Positions 57,224 to 64,000 of a stretch of 64,000 nt of DNA are shown piece after piece. The stretch is from the NCBI RefSeq assembly GCF_000718165.1, contig NZ_JOEY01000035.1, forward strand, positions 41,343-105,342, written 5' to 3'. Positions within the stretch are counted from its first letter, which is position 1. Every line of letters starts with the position of its first letter. The translations under genes were made by a program, and so were the position numbers. The notes beneath the pieces were generated by a model. The model did not search any database. It was given only the letters and a program-made list of their open reading frames with translations, and was not told where the DNA came from. This stretch comes from Streptomyces fulvoviolaceus. Its GTDB lineage: Bacteria > Actinomycetota > Actinomycetes > Streptomycetales > Streptomycetaceae.

Positions 57224-58867
57224 GTGAGAAGCGAATTTCCCGTAATTGTTGTTGGTGGCGGCCCCGTAGGATTGACGGCAGCGATAGAGCTACAGTGGCG
57301 TGGGATCGAGGTTCTCGTCATTGAACGGAACCCTTCAACCACGGGCCATCCTAAGATGGATATAACCAATGGCCGTAGCATGGAGCTATTCAGGCGCCTT
57401 GGCCTTTCTGAACGCATTCGGGATCATGCCGTTCCGCGAGAGAATTGCATGGATGTTTCATATGTGACCAGATTGTCCGAATGGGAACTGGCTCGGTTCA
57501 AATACCCTAACGTCCATGAGGTCCGCGAACGCATACGCCAGAATAATGACGGTTCGCAGCCGCTTGAACCGAACATGCGGCTGTCGCAAGTCGTTTTGGA
57601 ACCCGTCTTCCGAGAGATACTCGACGCGTCACCTTTGGTTGACATTCGATTCGGCTGGGCTTTTGAGGGCTTTGCCGAAGATGACGAAGGGGTTACCGTC
57701 ACTGCCCTGGAAGTCGAGACCGGCATACGTCATACACTTCGGTGCCAGTTGCTAGCCGGCTGTGATGGTGGAGGTAGTCTAGTACGCAAGGGATTGGGCC
57801 TTGAACTTGAAGGAGAGTTCGACTTCGCTCGCTTTTATATGGTTCACTTCCGATCCCAGGACAAGCAGTTCCTGCAAAAGTTTGGTCTGGCTTGGCACTA
57901 CCATAGCCCAACGGGGGCAACACTGATCGCGCAAGATGATAAGGAAATGTGGACAGTTCAACATTTCCTCCGTCCGGGCACCGATGAGCAGTCAATTGAC
58001 CCCAAGCAGCTTGTCTATAGAGGTCTTGGCCGAGAATTCGATATGGAGATCTTGCAGGCCAATCCCTGGTCGCCGCATGCCGTGGTCGCTACCGGCTGCG
58101 GACGCGGTCGAGTGTGGCTTGCAGGCGATTCGGTTCATCAGGTCATTCTCACAGGTGGATACGGCATGAACACAGGCATAGGTGACGCCGTAGATCTTGG
58201 ATGGAAATTCGCTGCCGTGCTGCAAGGATGGGGTGGGCCCGGACTTCTGGAATCAATCGAAGCGGAGCGTCGCCCCATTGCCAAATTTGCTGCCGACTAT
58301 TCGCGAAAGAACATGGAAGTTGGCCGACGCGTTAGCCAAAATTACGACCCGGCGATTCACGAAGACAGCGAGGCCGGGGCTGAGGCCCGGGCCAAGCTGT
58401 CGAAGCTCATTTACAGTGTTGGTAATGCAAAAAATGAAGCTCTCGGCGTGGAGCTGGGCGGTCGGTACCGTGAATCTCCCATAATTTTCCATGAACCAAA
58501 CGAGCCGGATTGGGATCACGTTAGGTTCGTTCCAAGCACATGGCCAGGAGTTCGATCTCCTCACGTGTTTCTCGAAAATGGCGATGCAATATTCGATCTC
58601 TTGGGTTCAGGTTTTACATTGGTTCGGTTCACGGACGCCGATGTTGATGGATTTCTGAAAGCGGCGGAAGCGCGCGGTCTCCCGCTCAAGCTACTTGATG
58701 TCCGAGATTCAAACGCGCACAGGATTTACGAGCGCGATTTGGTCCTAATCAGGCCCGACCACTATGTCGCCTGGCGCGGGAACAGTATGCCGAGCGATCC
58801 TCTAGCTGTCATCGACCAAGTTCGCGGGGCCGGGCGTGGTGCCAGCATCGACACCGAGACAACGTGA
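57224..58867 (+). CDS. Group A FAD-dependent phenol/aromatic hydroxylase (MhpA/PheA-like)
   Basis: A 547-residue flavoprotein hydroxylase. The GxGxxG motif is FPVIVVGGGPVGLTAAIELQ, the DG motif LLAGCDGGGSLVRKGLGLEL and the GD motif GRVWLAGDSVHQVILTGGYG then MNTGIGDAVDLGWKFAAVLQ. A C-terminal thioredoxin-like domain spans about 440-530. The start at GTG 57224 follows GGGGGCTAGAGAC; a GTG at 57209 is possible. This gene has the lowest G+C of the window (about 52% in lines counted by eye) and uses AT-rich codons foreign to Streptomyces. It ends at the exact point where G+C jumps back up. It is strongly indicated as horizontally acquired. The substrate is probably a phenol or hydroxylated phenyl acid. 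Confidence 0.87.
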   Translation: MRSEFPVIVVGGGPVGLTAAIELQWRGIEVLVIERNPSTTGHPKMDITNGRSMELFRRLGLSERIRDHAVPRENCMDVSYVTRLSEWELARFKYPNVHEVRERIRQNNDGSQPLEPNMRLSQVVLEPVFREILDASPLVDIRFGWAFEGFAEDDEGVTVTALEVETGIRHTLRCQLLAGCDGGGSLVRKGLGLELEGEFDFARFYMVHFRSQDKQFLQKFGLAWHYHSPTGATLIAQDDKEMWTVQHFLRPGTDEQSIDPKQLVYRGLGREFDMEILQANPWSPHAVVATGCGRGRVWLAGDSVHQVILTGGYGMNTGIGDAVDLGWKFAAVLQGWGGPGLLESIEAERRPIAKFAADYSRKNMEVGRRVSQNYDPAIHEDSEAGAEARAKLSKLIYSVGNAKNEALGVELGGRYRESPIIFHEPNEPDWDHVRFVPSTWPGVRSPHVFLENGDAIFDLLGSGFTLVRFTDADVDGFLKAAEARGLPLKLLDVRDSNAHRIYERDLVLIRPDHYVAWRGNSMPSDPLAVIDQVRGAGRGASIDTETT

Positions 58868-59028
58868 AGGGCCACACCGACGGCCAGGGCGCGTGCGAAT
58901 CCCGCAAGCACGCCCACAACTGCAGCGCCGGCCGCACACCGCCCCTCTACCTGCGTCCCGGCCAGACCCTGGTCAGCCAGGTCGAGGGCATCGGACAGCT
59001 CACCCAAACCTTCACCGAGAAGGGATGA
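58864..59028 (+). pseudogene. FAH-family C-terminal fragment
   Basis: A 54-codon frame from GTG 58864 ends PPLYLRPGQTLVSQVEGIGQ, LTQTFTEKG. This matches the C-terminal strand of fumarylacetoacetate hydrolases (normally a GDVVEVEIEGIG-LxN motif). The first ~25 residues are unrelated, Cys- and His-rich. It overlaps the preceding stop (GTGA) and the next start region. It is probably the leftover 3' end of a FAH gene cut by the join at 58867. High G+C, unlike its left neighbour. Confidence 0.65.
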
Positions 59029-59033
59029 CCACC

Positions 59034-60653
59034 ATGGCCGAACCGGCTGACCAACAGATCCACGACCTGCTCATCATCGGCACTGGCTCCGTCGGCCTGA
59101 CGATGGCAGCCACTTGGGCGCGCCTGGGACGCTCGGCCGTCATCGCGGACAAGCAGGAAAAGTTGTACGGACTGCCTCGCGTCGGTCACATCGACCACGA
59201 GATCATGCGGGTCCTCCAGCGGCTCGAAGCAGAAGGCCCCACCCTCGAGGACGCCTTCCCGACCGAGCAATACACCTGGATCAACGCCGAGGGCGAGAAG
59301 CTCCTGGAGTTCCCCTGGGGCGAGGAGGGCATATCCGGCTGGCACTCGGCCTACTTGCTGAACTCCGCCATCCTCGAACGGAGCCTCCTCGAGTGCGTGG
59401 AGGCCAGCCCGATGATCACTCGCCTGCCCGGGTGGCAGGCCGTCGGGCTGACCCAGCATGCTGACCACGTCGAGGTGGTCTTCGAACGGACCCGGACCGC
59501 CGAGGGGTCATCCGTGCCGGAGCTGATCGGCGAACAACGTGTCCTGCGCGGACGCTACGTGGTCGCCGCCGACGGCGCGAACAGCCTGGTCCGGCGGTTG
59601 CTCGGCGTGGATCGCGAGGATCTGGGGTTCAACGAACGCTGGCTGGTCGTCGATGCACGGCTCAAGCGGCCGCTGCGGCTTGCCTTCGACTGCGGGCAGA
59701 TCTGCGACCCCCGGCGCCCCACCACCGTCCTTCCGCTGGGCCTTTCGCACCGCCGCTGGGAGTGGCACCTGCGTCCCGAGGAGGATGCCGCCGATTTCAC
59801 GCCCGAGGCCAAGGCGTGGGAACTGCTCGGCGCGTTGGGTGTGGCCTCTGAGGACGTCGAGCTGGTTCGCCAGCTGGTCTACACCTTCGAGGCACGGCTC
59901 GCGCACCAGTGGCGCGTCGGCAGGGTCTTCCTCGCCGGTGACGCCGCGCACACAATGCCGCCGTTCATGGGACAGGGCATGTGCTCGGGCATGCGCGATG
60001 CCCTGAACCTGGCATGGAAGCTCGACCTGGTGCTGGCGGGCACGGCCCCCGACAGCCTCTTGGACACCTATCAGCTCGAGCGCCACCCGCATGTGCGGGA
60101 CTGGACCCTGATCTCGATCGAGAGTGGGAAGGTCCCCTGCATCATCGACCCCGAGGCGGCCCGCGAGCGCGATGAGATGTTCCGCGCCGGCTACCGCCCG
60201 CCGATGCCTGACTTCCCCCAGCTCGTGGAGGGCATCGTGCACCGGGTCAACGACACGCTCGCCGCACCCGCTGGAGAACTCGGACTGCAGGCCCGCGTCG
60301 CGGCCGCTGATGGTCGGGTCGACCTCCTCGACCGCTTTATGCCCGCCGACGGGTTCACCCTGCTGAGTCTCGCGGCGGATCCGGCCACAGTGCTCGACGA
60401 CATCCAACTGCGGGACCTCCAGCGCCTCGGAACGACCTTCATCCAGTTGGCGCCCCAGGGGACCCCGCCCGCACCGGGCCGGCTCGTCGACGTCGAAGGC
60501 ACCTACGCCCGCTACCTGAAGCAGTACACCGCCGATGCGGTCCTCGTGCGTCCCGACTTCTACGTCTTCGGCGCCAGCCAGCTGGCCGAACTCCCCATCC
60601 TCGTCGACGACCTGCTCAGGCAGGTCCTCATCGGCTCTCTCAACCCAGCCTGA
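59034..60653 (+). CDS. Group A FAD-dependent hydroxylase (MhpA-like)
   Basis: A 539-residue aromatic hydroxylase. The FAD motif is DLLIIGTGSVGLTMAATWAR, followed by YGLPRVGHIDHEIMRVLQRL. The DG motif is GRYVVAADGANSLVRRLLGV and the GD motif GRVFLAGDAAHTMPPFMGQG then MCSGMRDALNLAWKLDLVLA. A C-terminal thioredoxin-like domain ends near 535. The architecture is that of 3-(3-hydroxyphenyl)propionate and resorcinol hydroxylases. The ATG at 59034 has GAGAAGGG nine bases upstream; ATG 59025 overlaps the upstream stop. G+C is high and codon use native, in contrast to the FAD hydroxylase just upstream. The two are not recent duplicates. Confidence 0.88.
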   Translation: MAEPADQQIHDLLIIGTGSVGLTMAATWARLGRSAVIADKQEKLYGLPRVGHIDHEIMRVLQRLEAEGPTLEDAFPTEQYTWINAEGEKLLEFPWGEEGISGWHSAYLLNSAILERSLLECVEASPMITRLPGWQAVGLTQHADHVEVVFERTRTAEGSSVPELIGEQRVLRGRYVVAADGANSLVRRLLGVDREDLGFNERWLVVDARLKRPLRLAFDCGQICDPRRPTTVLPLGLSHRRWEWHLRPEEDAADFTPEAKAWELLGALGVASEDVELVRQLVYTFEARLAHQWRVGRVFLAGDAAHTMPPFMGQGMCSGMRDALNLAWKLDLVLAGTAPDSLLDTYQLERHPHVRDWTLISIESGKVPCIIDPEAARERDEMFRAGYRPPMPDFPQLVEGIVHRVNDTLAAPAGELGLQARVAAADGRVDLLDRFMPADGFTLLSLAADPATVLDDIQLRDLQRLGTTFIQLAPQGTPPAPGRLVDVEGTYARYLKQYTADAVLVRPDFYVFGASQLAELPILVDDLLRQVLIGSLNPA

Positions 60654-60844
60654 CGCGTCGAGATCCGCTACGACGTCCGTACCGGCTGAGGGACCTTCAG
60701 GACGGAGATCAGCGCCAAGGCCATCCACGAGCCGGCACCACGAAAACCATGCGTGCGGGGACAAGGACTCGGCCTTCCCAACGCGGATCCAGCCAACAGT
60801 GAACGTGTCTCTCTGAGGTTCCCCCGGTGTGTGGGAGGTGCTGA

Positions 60845-61078
60845 TCAGCTGGCAAGGGCGGCTTGACGGGTGTTCAGGTTCGCTTGTTTGGCCGCTGCCC
60901 GGTTGGCGTAGTGCTTCTCCTCGAACTCGATGGGGCTGAGGAAGCCGAGCCGCTTCTGGATGCGCCGGCTGTTATAGAAGCCGTCGATGTACTCGAAGAG
61001 CGCCAGGTTCGCCTCGGCCCGCGTGGCGAAGACGCGGCCGCGGACGCACTCGGTCTTGATGATCATCCAGAGAATCTA
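60845..61078 (-). pseudogene. IS3-family transposase (orfB) C-terminal remnant
   Basis: The minus-strand frame gives KTECVRGRVFATRAEANLAL, FEYIDGFYNSRRIQKRLGFL and SPIEFEEKHY, the conserved last third of IS3/IS150 orfB integrases. The D-D part lies beyond the cut near 61078 and is missing. It sits between the MhpA-like hydroxylase and the FAH gene and is a further scar of IS-mediated assembly. Confidence 0.82.
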
Positions 61079-61135
61079 GCGAAGGCATGTCCGACATAGT
61101 GCGCAGGGGCAACACCGAGCATGGGGCGCGGCAGG

Positions 61136-61996
61136 ATGCGACTGGTCAGCTACCGAAAGCCCGACGATGGAGCGACGTCCTGCGGGGTCGTCACCGACGA
61201 CGGTCGGAGCATCGTCGACGCCGCCGAGGCGCTCGGCACGCCGCTCGCGGGCCTGCGCGAGCTCCTGACCACCGGCCGGATCGCCGAGCTCGCCGGCGCG
61301 GTGACAGGGCAGGCACCGACTTGCGCCGTCGCGGACGTGCAGCTGCTCCCGCCGATCCCGGACCCGCGAAAGATCCTCTGCGTCGGGCTGAACTACCGCA
61401 CGCACCTGGTCGAGACGGGGCGACCGGAGCCGCAGTACCCGACGCTGTTCTCCCGGTACGCCGACACGCAGATCGGGCATCGCGCCTGCGTCCGGATCCC
61501 GGCGGAGAGCACGTCGCTCGACTACGAGGGCGAGCTCGCGGTCGTGATCGGCGCGCCGGCCCACCGCGTGTCCGTGGCCGACGCGGCTGCGGTCGTGGCG
61601 GGCTACTCGGTCTACAACGACTTCAGCGTGCGCGACTGGCAGCGGCACACCAGCCAGTTCCTGCCCGGCAAAAACTTCCCCGCAACGGGCGCGTTCGGCC
61701 CGTGGCTCGTGACCGTCGACGACGCCGACCGCATCGGCGACTGGGTCCTGACCACCCGGGTGAACGGGGAGGTGCGGCAGACGGCCCCCATCGACGACCT
61801 GCTGTTCGACATCCCGCACCTCATCGCCTACATCTCCACGTTCACCGCGCTCGCGCCCGGCGACGTCATCGTGACCGGCACACCGGGCGGCGTCGGGCTC
61901 TTCCGTGATCCGCCCGAGTTCCTGCGGCCCGACGACGTCGTCGAGGTCGACATCACCGGGATCGGCACGCTCACCAACGTCGTCGCGGGCACCTGA
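61136..61996 (+). CDS. Fumarylacetoacetate hydrolase-family enzyme
   Basis: A 286-residue FAH-fold enzyme with an N-terminal lid (MRLVSYRKPDDGATSCGVVT). The core has ILCVGLNYRTHLVETGRPEP, metal Glu residues in SLDYEGELAVVIGAPA, VAGYSVYNDFSVRDWQ (metal Asp) and FLPGKNFPATGAFGPWLVT. GDVIVTGTPGGVGLFR and VVEVDITGIGTLTNVV close it. The ATG at 61136 is preferred over one at 61121, which adds five residues. It resembles 2-hydroxyhepta-2,4-diene-1,7-dioate isomerases and acylpyruvase-type hydrolases. It is followed 46 bp on by the isochorismatase-like gene. Confidence 0.88.
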   Translation: MRLVSYRKPDDGATSCGVVTDDGRSIVDAAEALGTPLAGLRELLTTGRIAELAGAVTGQAPTCAVADVQLLPPIPDPRKILCVGLNYRTHLVETGRPEPQYPTLFSRYADTQIGHRACVRIPAESTSLDYEGELAVVIGAPAHRVSVADAAAVVAGYSVYNDFSVRDWQRHTSQFLPGKNFPATGAFGPWLVTVDDADRIGDWVLTTRVNGEVRQTAPIDDLLFDIPHLIAYISTFTALAPGDVIVTGTPGGVGLFRDPPEFLRPDDVVEVDITGIGTLTNVVAGT

Positions 61997-62042
61997 ACCC
62001 CGCCCTTCACCTCTCGGCACCTCTCGGAGCATCGGAGCTTCC

Positions 62043-62660
62043 ATGGAACTCGATCCGCGCCGCACCACCGTCCTCGCCATCCACTGTCAGGGCGACATCG
62101 TCGGTCCCGACGGCGCCTACGCCTCCTTCTTCCGCGAGCAGATCGACGCCCACAACACCCTCGGCGTGATCGGCTCGGTGATCCGCGCGGCACGGGCTGC
62201 CGCGGTGCCGGTGATCTTCACGCGCGTTGCGTTCGCCGCCGACTACGCGAACCTGAACCCCTCCAACGCGCTGCTCGCCTCCGCCTCGGAGATGGGGTGC
62301 CTGCTCGACGGGTCACCGCAGGCCGAGATCGTCGAGGAGCTGGGCGTGGAGTCTGGCGACGAGATGCTCACCCACCAACGGGTCGGCGCCTTCGCCGGCA
62401 CCGACCTGCACGAGCGACTGCAGGCCCGCGGGATCGACACCCTCGTCCTCACCGGAGTCGCGACCAACATGTCCGTCGAGACCACGGCGCGGTACGCGAG
62501 CGAGCTGGGCTACCGGACGATCCTGGTTGGCGACGCGATGACGGCGACCACTCAGGCCGCGCACGACGCGACCCTGGCATCGATGGCGATGCTCGCGGAG
62601 GTCGCCGCGTCCGACGACGTGATCACCGCGCTCCGGTCGGTCACCGCCGAGCCGGTGTAG
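62043..62660 (+). CDS. Isochorismatase-like protein with altered catalytic residues
   Basis: A 205-residue isochorismatase/cysteine-hydrolase fold. The first strand is TTVLAIHCQGDIVGPDG, where the catalytic Asp (usual DxQ) is replaced by His. PVIFTRVAFAADYANLNPSN, DEMLTHQRVGAFAGTDLHER and the nucleophile turn TLVLTGVATNMSVETTARYA follow, with Ser where amidohydrolases have Cys. The Lys of the triad is replaced by His in LTHQR. It is therefore not a standard cysteine amidase. A PhzD-like enol-ether hydrolase, another hydrolase or a non-enzyme role is possible. It ends the rightward catabolic block. Confidence 0.82.
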   Translation: MELDPRRTTVLAIHCQGDIVGPDGAYASFFREQIDAHNTLGVIGSVIRAARAAAVPVIFTRVAFAADYANLNPSNALLASASEMGCLLDGSPQAEIVEELGVESGDEMLTHQRVGAFAGTDLHERLQARGIDTLVLTGVATNMSVETTARYASELGYRTILVGDAMTATTQAAHDATLASMAMLAEVAASDDVITALRSVTAEPV

Positions 62661-63129
62661 ACCGTCACGGACTTCGGCATCGGCCTGCTGGGCTGGAGGT
62701 GCTGGTCTGGGTTTTGGTAGCGACGGTGGCGTTCCGGTCGCCGGTGCGCCCGGGCTGACCCATTGCTGGCACGGGCCCTGGCGCTTGACGCCTGGCACCG
62801 GGATGTGCGCCAGCGGCCCATTTCTGCTGAGACCTTGCGGAAGGAGCTGCGCGTCGGCGCACGGCGATCACGACAGCTGACTGCTCTTGTCCGGAAGAAC
62901 CGTAGCGGTGCCATAGGCCTTGGCGACTCTCGTGATCGGGTGGATGGAGCAGACTGACGGCATCACGGCGTCCCACTCGTGTACAGCTGATCGGCCATCC
63001 TTCTGGCCGCTGTGGGTACCGCCGAAGTGGGTCGTTGGCAACGAGGTCGTCCGCGCAGGCCAGCACGGTCCGGGCCCGTTGGGCTGTCTCGTCCTTGTGA
63101 GGCGGAGGGCGCCGTGACGGCCGTAGAAG
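62661..63129. other. Island right-flank region
   Basis: The 469-bp gap between the isochorismatase-like gene and the (Fe-S)-binding protein stop. Its only recognisable content is the DUF2637/SpdB-type C-terminal fragment listed separately. Other open frames lack family signs. Confidence 0.5.
62757..62895 (+). pseudogene. DUF2637/SpdB-like protein, C-terminal fragment
   Basis: The plus frame reads DPLLARALALDAWHRDV, RQRPISAETLRKELRVGARR and SRQLTALVR. This is the helix-turn-helix-like C-terminal region seen in DUF2637-type plasmid-transfer proteins of Streptomyces. No membrane part precedes it; that part is seen at 46314 on the other side of the island. It is followed by no further homology. 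It is best read as the other half of the gene split by the island. Confidence 0.55.
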
Positions 63130-64000
63130 CTACTTCACCGGCTCCGGGGCGTTCTCTGTCTCCGTCTCGCCCGCCGGGGGCTCGTCCGCCGCCGGGGTCT
63201 TCACGGACTCCAGGAGCAGCTGGGCGACGTCGACGACCGTGATGGACTCCTTGGCCTTGCCGTCGTTCTTCTTGCCGTTCATCGAGTCCGTGAGCATGAC
63301 CAGGCAGAACGGGCAGGCCGTCGACACGATGTCGGGGTTCAGCGACAGTGCCTCGTCGACGCGTTCGTTGTTGATGCGTTTGCCGATGCGCTCTTCCATC
63401 CACATCCGTGCGCCGCCGGCGCCGCAGCAGAAGCCGCGTTCCTTGTGGCGGTGCATCTCCTGCTGGCGCAGGCCCGGGACGGCCGACATGATCTCGCGCG
63501 GGGGCGTGTAGATCTTGTTGTGGCGGCCCAGGTAGCAGGGGTCGTGGTACGTGATGATGCCGTCGACCGGGGTGACCGGGAGCAGCTTGCCGTCGTCCAC
63601 CAGGTGCTGGAGCAGCTGGGTGTGGTGGATGGTCTCGTAGTTGCCGCCGAGCTGCGGGTACTCGTTGCCGATGGTGTTGAGGCAGTGCGGGCAGGTGGCG
63701 ACGATCTTCTTCGCCGACTTGGGCTTCTTGGTCGACTCGTCTTTGTCGTCCTCGCCGAACGCCATGTTCAGCGCCGCCACGTTCTCCATGCCGAGCTCCT
63801 GGAACAACGGCTCGTTGCCCAGTCGACGCGCCGAGTCACCAGTGCACTTCTCGTCGCCGCCCATGATCGCGAACTTGACGCCCGCGATGTGGAGCAGCTC
63901 CGCGAAGGCCTTCGTGGTCTTCTTCGCGCGGTCTTCGAGGGCACCCGCGCAGCCGACCCAGTACAGGTACTCGACCTCGGACAGGTCCTCGATGTCCTTG
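63130..64000 (-). CDS. (Fe-S)-binding CCG-domain protein (heterodisulfide-reductase D/GlpC-like), 5' end cut
   Basis: About 290 C-terminal residues are visible; the N-terminus lies beyond the right edge. Two Cys-rich (CCG) domains are present. The first has YLYWVGCAGALEDRAKKTTK, FAIMGGDEKCTGDSARRLGN and VATCPHCLNTIGNEYPQLGG. The second has DGIITYHDPCYLGRHNKIYT, HRHKERGFCCGAGGARMWME and IVSTACPFCLVMLTDSM. This is the fold of GlpC, LutA and HdrD that binds Fe-S clusters and passes electrons between flavoproteins and quinones. The acidic C-terminal tail (GETETENAPEPVK) is typical of actinomycete membrane-associated iron-sulfur reductases. The N-terminal ferredoxin domain and membrane helices expected for the family are not visible. 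Confidence 0.88.
   Translation of the reverse strand, partial: KDIEDLSEVEYLYWVGCAGALEDRAKKTTKAFAELLHIAGVKFAIMGGDEKCTGDSARRLGNEPLFQELGMENVAALNMAFGEDDKDESTKKPKSAKKIVATCPHCLNTIGNEYPQLGGNYETIHHTQLLQHLVDDGKLLPVTPVDGIITYHDPCYLGRHNKIYTPPREIMSAVPGLRQQEMHRHKERGFCCGAGGARMWMEERIGKRINNERVDEALSLNPDIVSTACPFCLVMLTDSMNGKKNDGKAKESITVVDVAQLLLESVKTPAADEPPAGETETENAPEPVK

Overview
The window is bacterial chromosomal DNA from a high-G+C actinomycete, most probably Streptomyces. The coding regions are mostly GC-rich. Genes lie in translationally coupled strings with ATGA/GTGA overlaps, and the regulators are typical of the genus (many MarR, LysR, GntR and LacI genes). A GC-rich intergenic repeat occurs four times, and there is a xylobiose/cello-oligosaccharide-type ABC transporter with GH3 beta-glucosidases. 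I did no database search; every family call rests on motifs read by eye.

Layout. (1) 1-4.4 kb: an MFS exporter (cut by the left edge), an orphan sensor kinase, a zinc alcohol dehydrogenase, a MarR regulator and an orphan OmpR-type response regulator. Six 17-bp MarR-type operator copies lie in front of the MFS gene, in the ADH/MarR gap and, 30 kb away, in front of an alpha/beta-hydrolase. (2) 4.5-6.4 kb: an EamA exporter divergent from a LysR gene. (3) 6.4-12.1 kb: a gallate-type catabolic cluster. It has a GntR regulator, the three lower-pathway enzymes galB/galC/galD, a two-domain VOC extradiol dioxygenase in the place where a LigB-type gallate dioxygenase would be expected, and an aromatic-acid/H+ symporter. 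(4) 12.2-14.5 kb: an HSPA12-like Hsp70 and a cupin, transcribed leftward. (5) 14.7-25.8 kb: a long rightward array with a CMD-family protein, a ribose-type ABC importer, LysR, a second VOC dioxygenase, an aldehyde dehydrogenase, a FAH-family hydrolase, a small VOC protein, an alpha/beta-hydrolase, a GlcG/HbpS protein and a MetE-like protein lacking recognisable zinc ligands. (6) 25.9-32.9 kb: an ABM protein divergent from an operon of aldehyde dehydrogenase, L-2-hydroxyglutarate oxidase-like, amidohydrolase, ThDP enzyme and Ldh-family dehydrogenase. (7) 33-34.9 kb: the alpha/beta-hydrolase, a deletion scar between a TetR remnant and an MFS remnant, and tRNA-Pro(GGG). (8) 35-44.5 kb: GH3, LacI, ABC transporter and secreted GH3-PA14, an oligosaccharide utilisation locus. 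(9) 44.8-46.1 kb: an SDR divergent from a MarR gene.

(10) 46.1-63.1 kb is a mosaic aromatic-catabolic island full of transposon debris. A leftward operon (extradiol dioxygenase, flavin reductase, broken amidohydrolase, SMP-30 lactonase, FAH hydrolase) faces a rightward block. That block holds a gamma-resorcylate-decarboxylase-like amidohydrolase, a group D flavin monooxygenase, two group A FAD hydroxylases, a FAH hydrolase and an isochorismatase-like protein. Between and around them lie remnants of IS1182-, IS66- and IS3-type elements and one complete-ended ISAs1-type element with a 10-bp target duplication. The 54.8-58.87 kb part is visibly lower in G+C and ends abruptly. Two fragments resembling the N- and C-terminal ends of a DUF2637/SpdB-type plasmid gene sit on either side of the island, as if it had landed inside an integrated element. 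(11) The right edge holds a (Fe-S)-binding CCG-domain protein, cut at its 5' end.

Taken together, the window is dominated by aromatic ring hydroxylation, extradiol cleavage and hydrolytic funnelling. The most interesting proposals are the galBCD operon with a VOC-type ring-cleavage enzyme, the two long uncharacterised operons beside it, and the IS-assembled resorcylate/resorcinol-like island.
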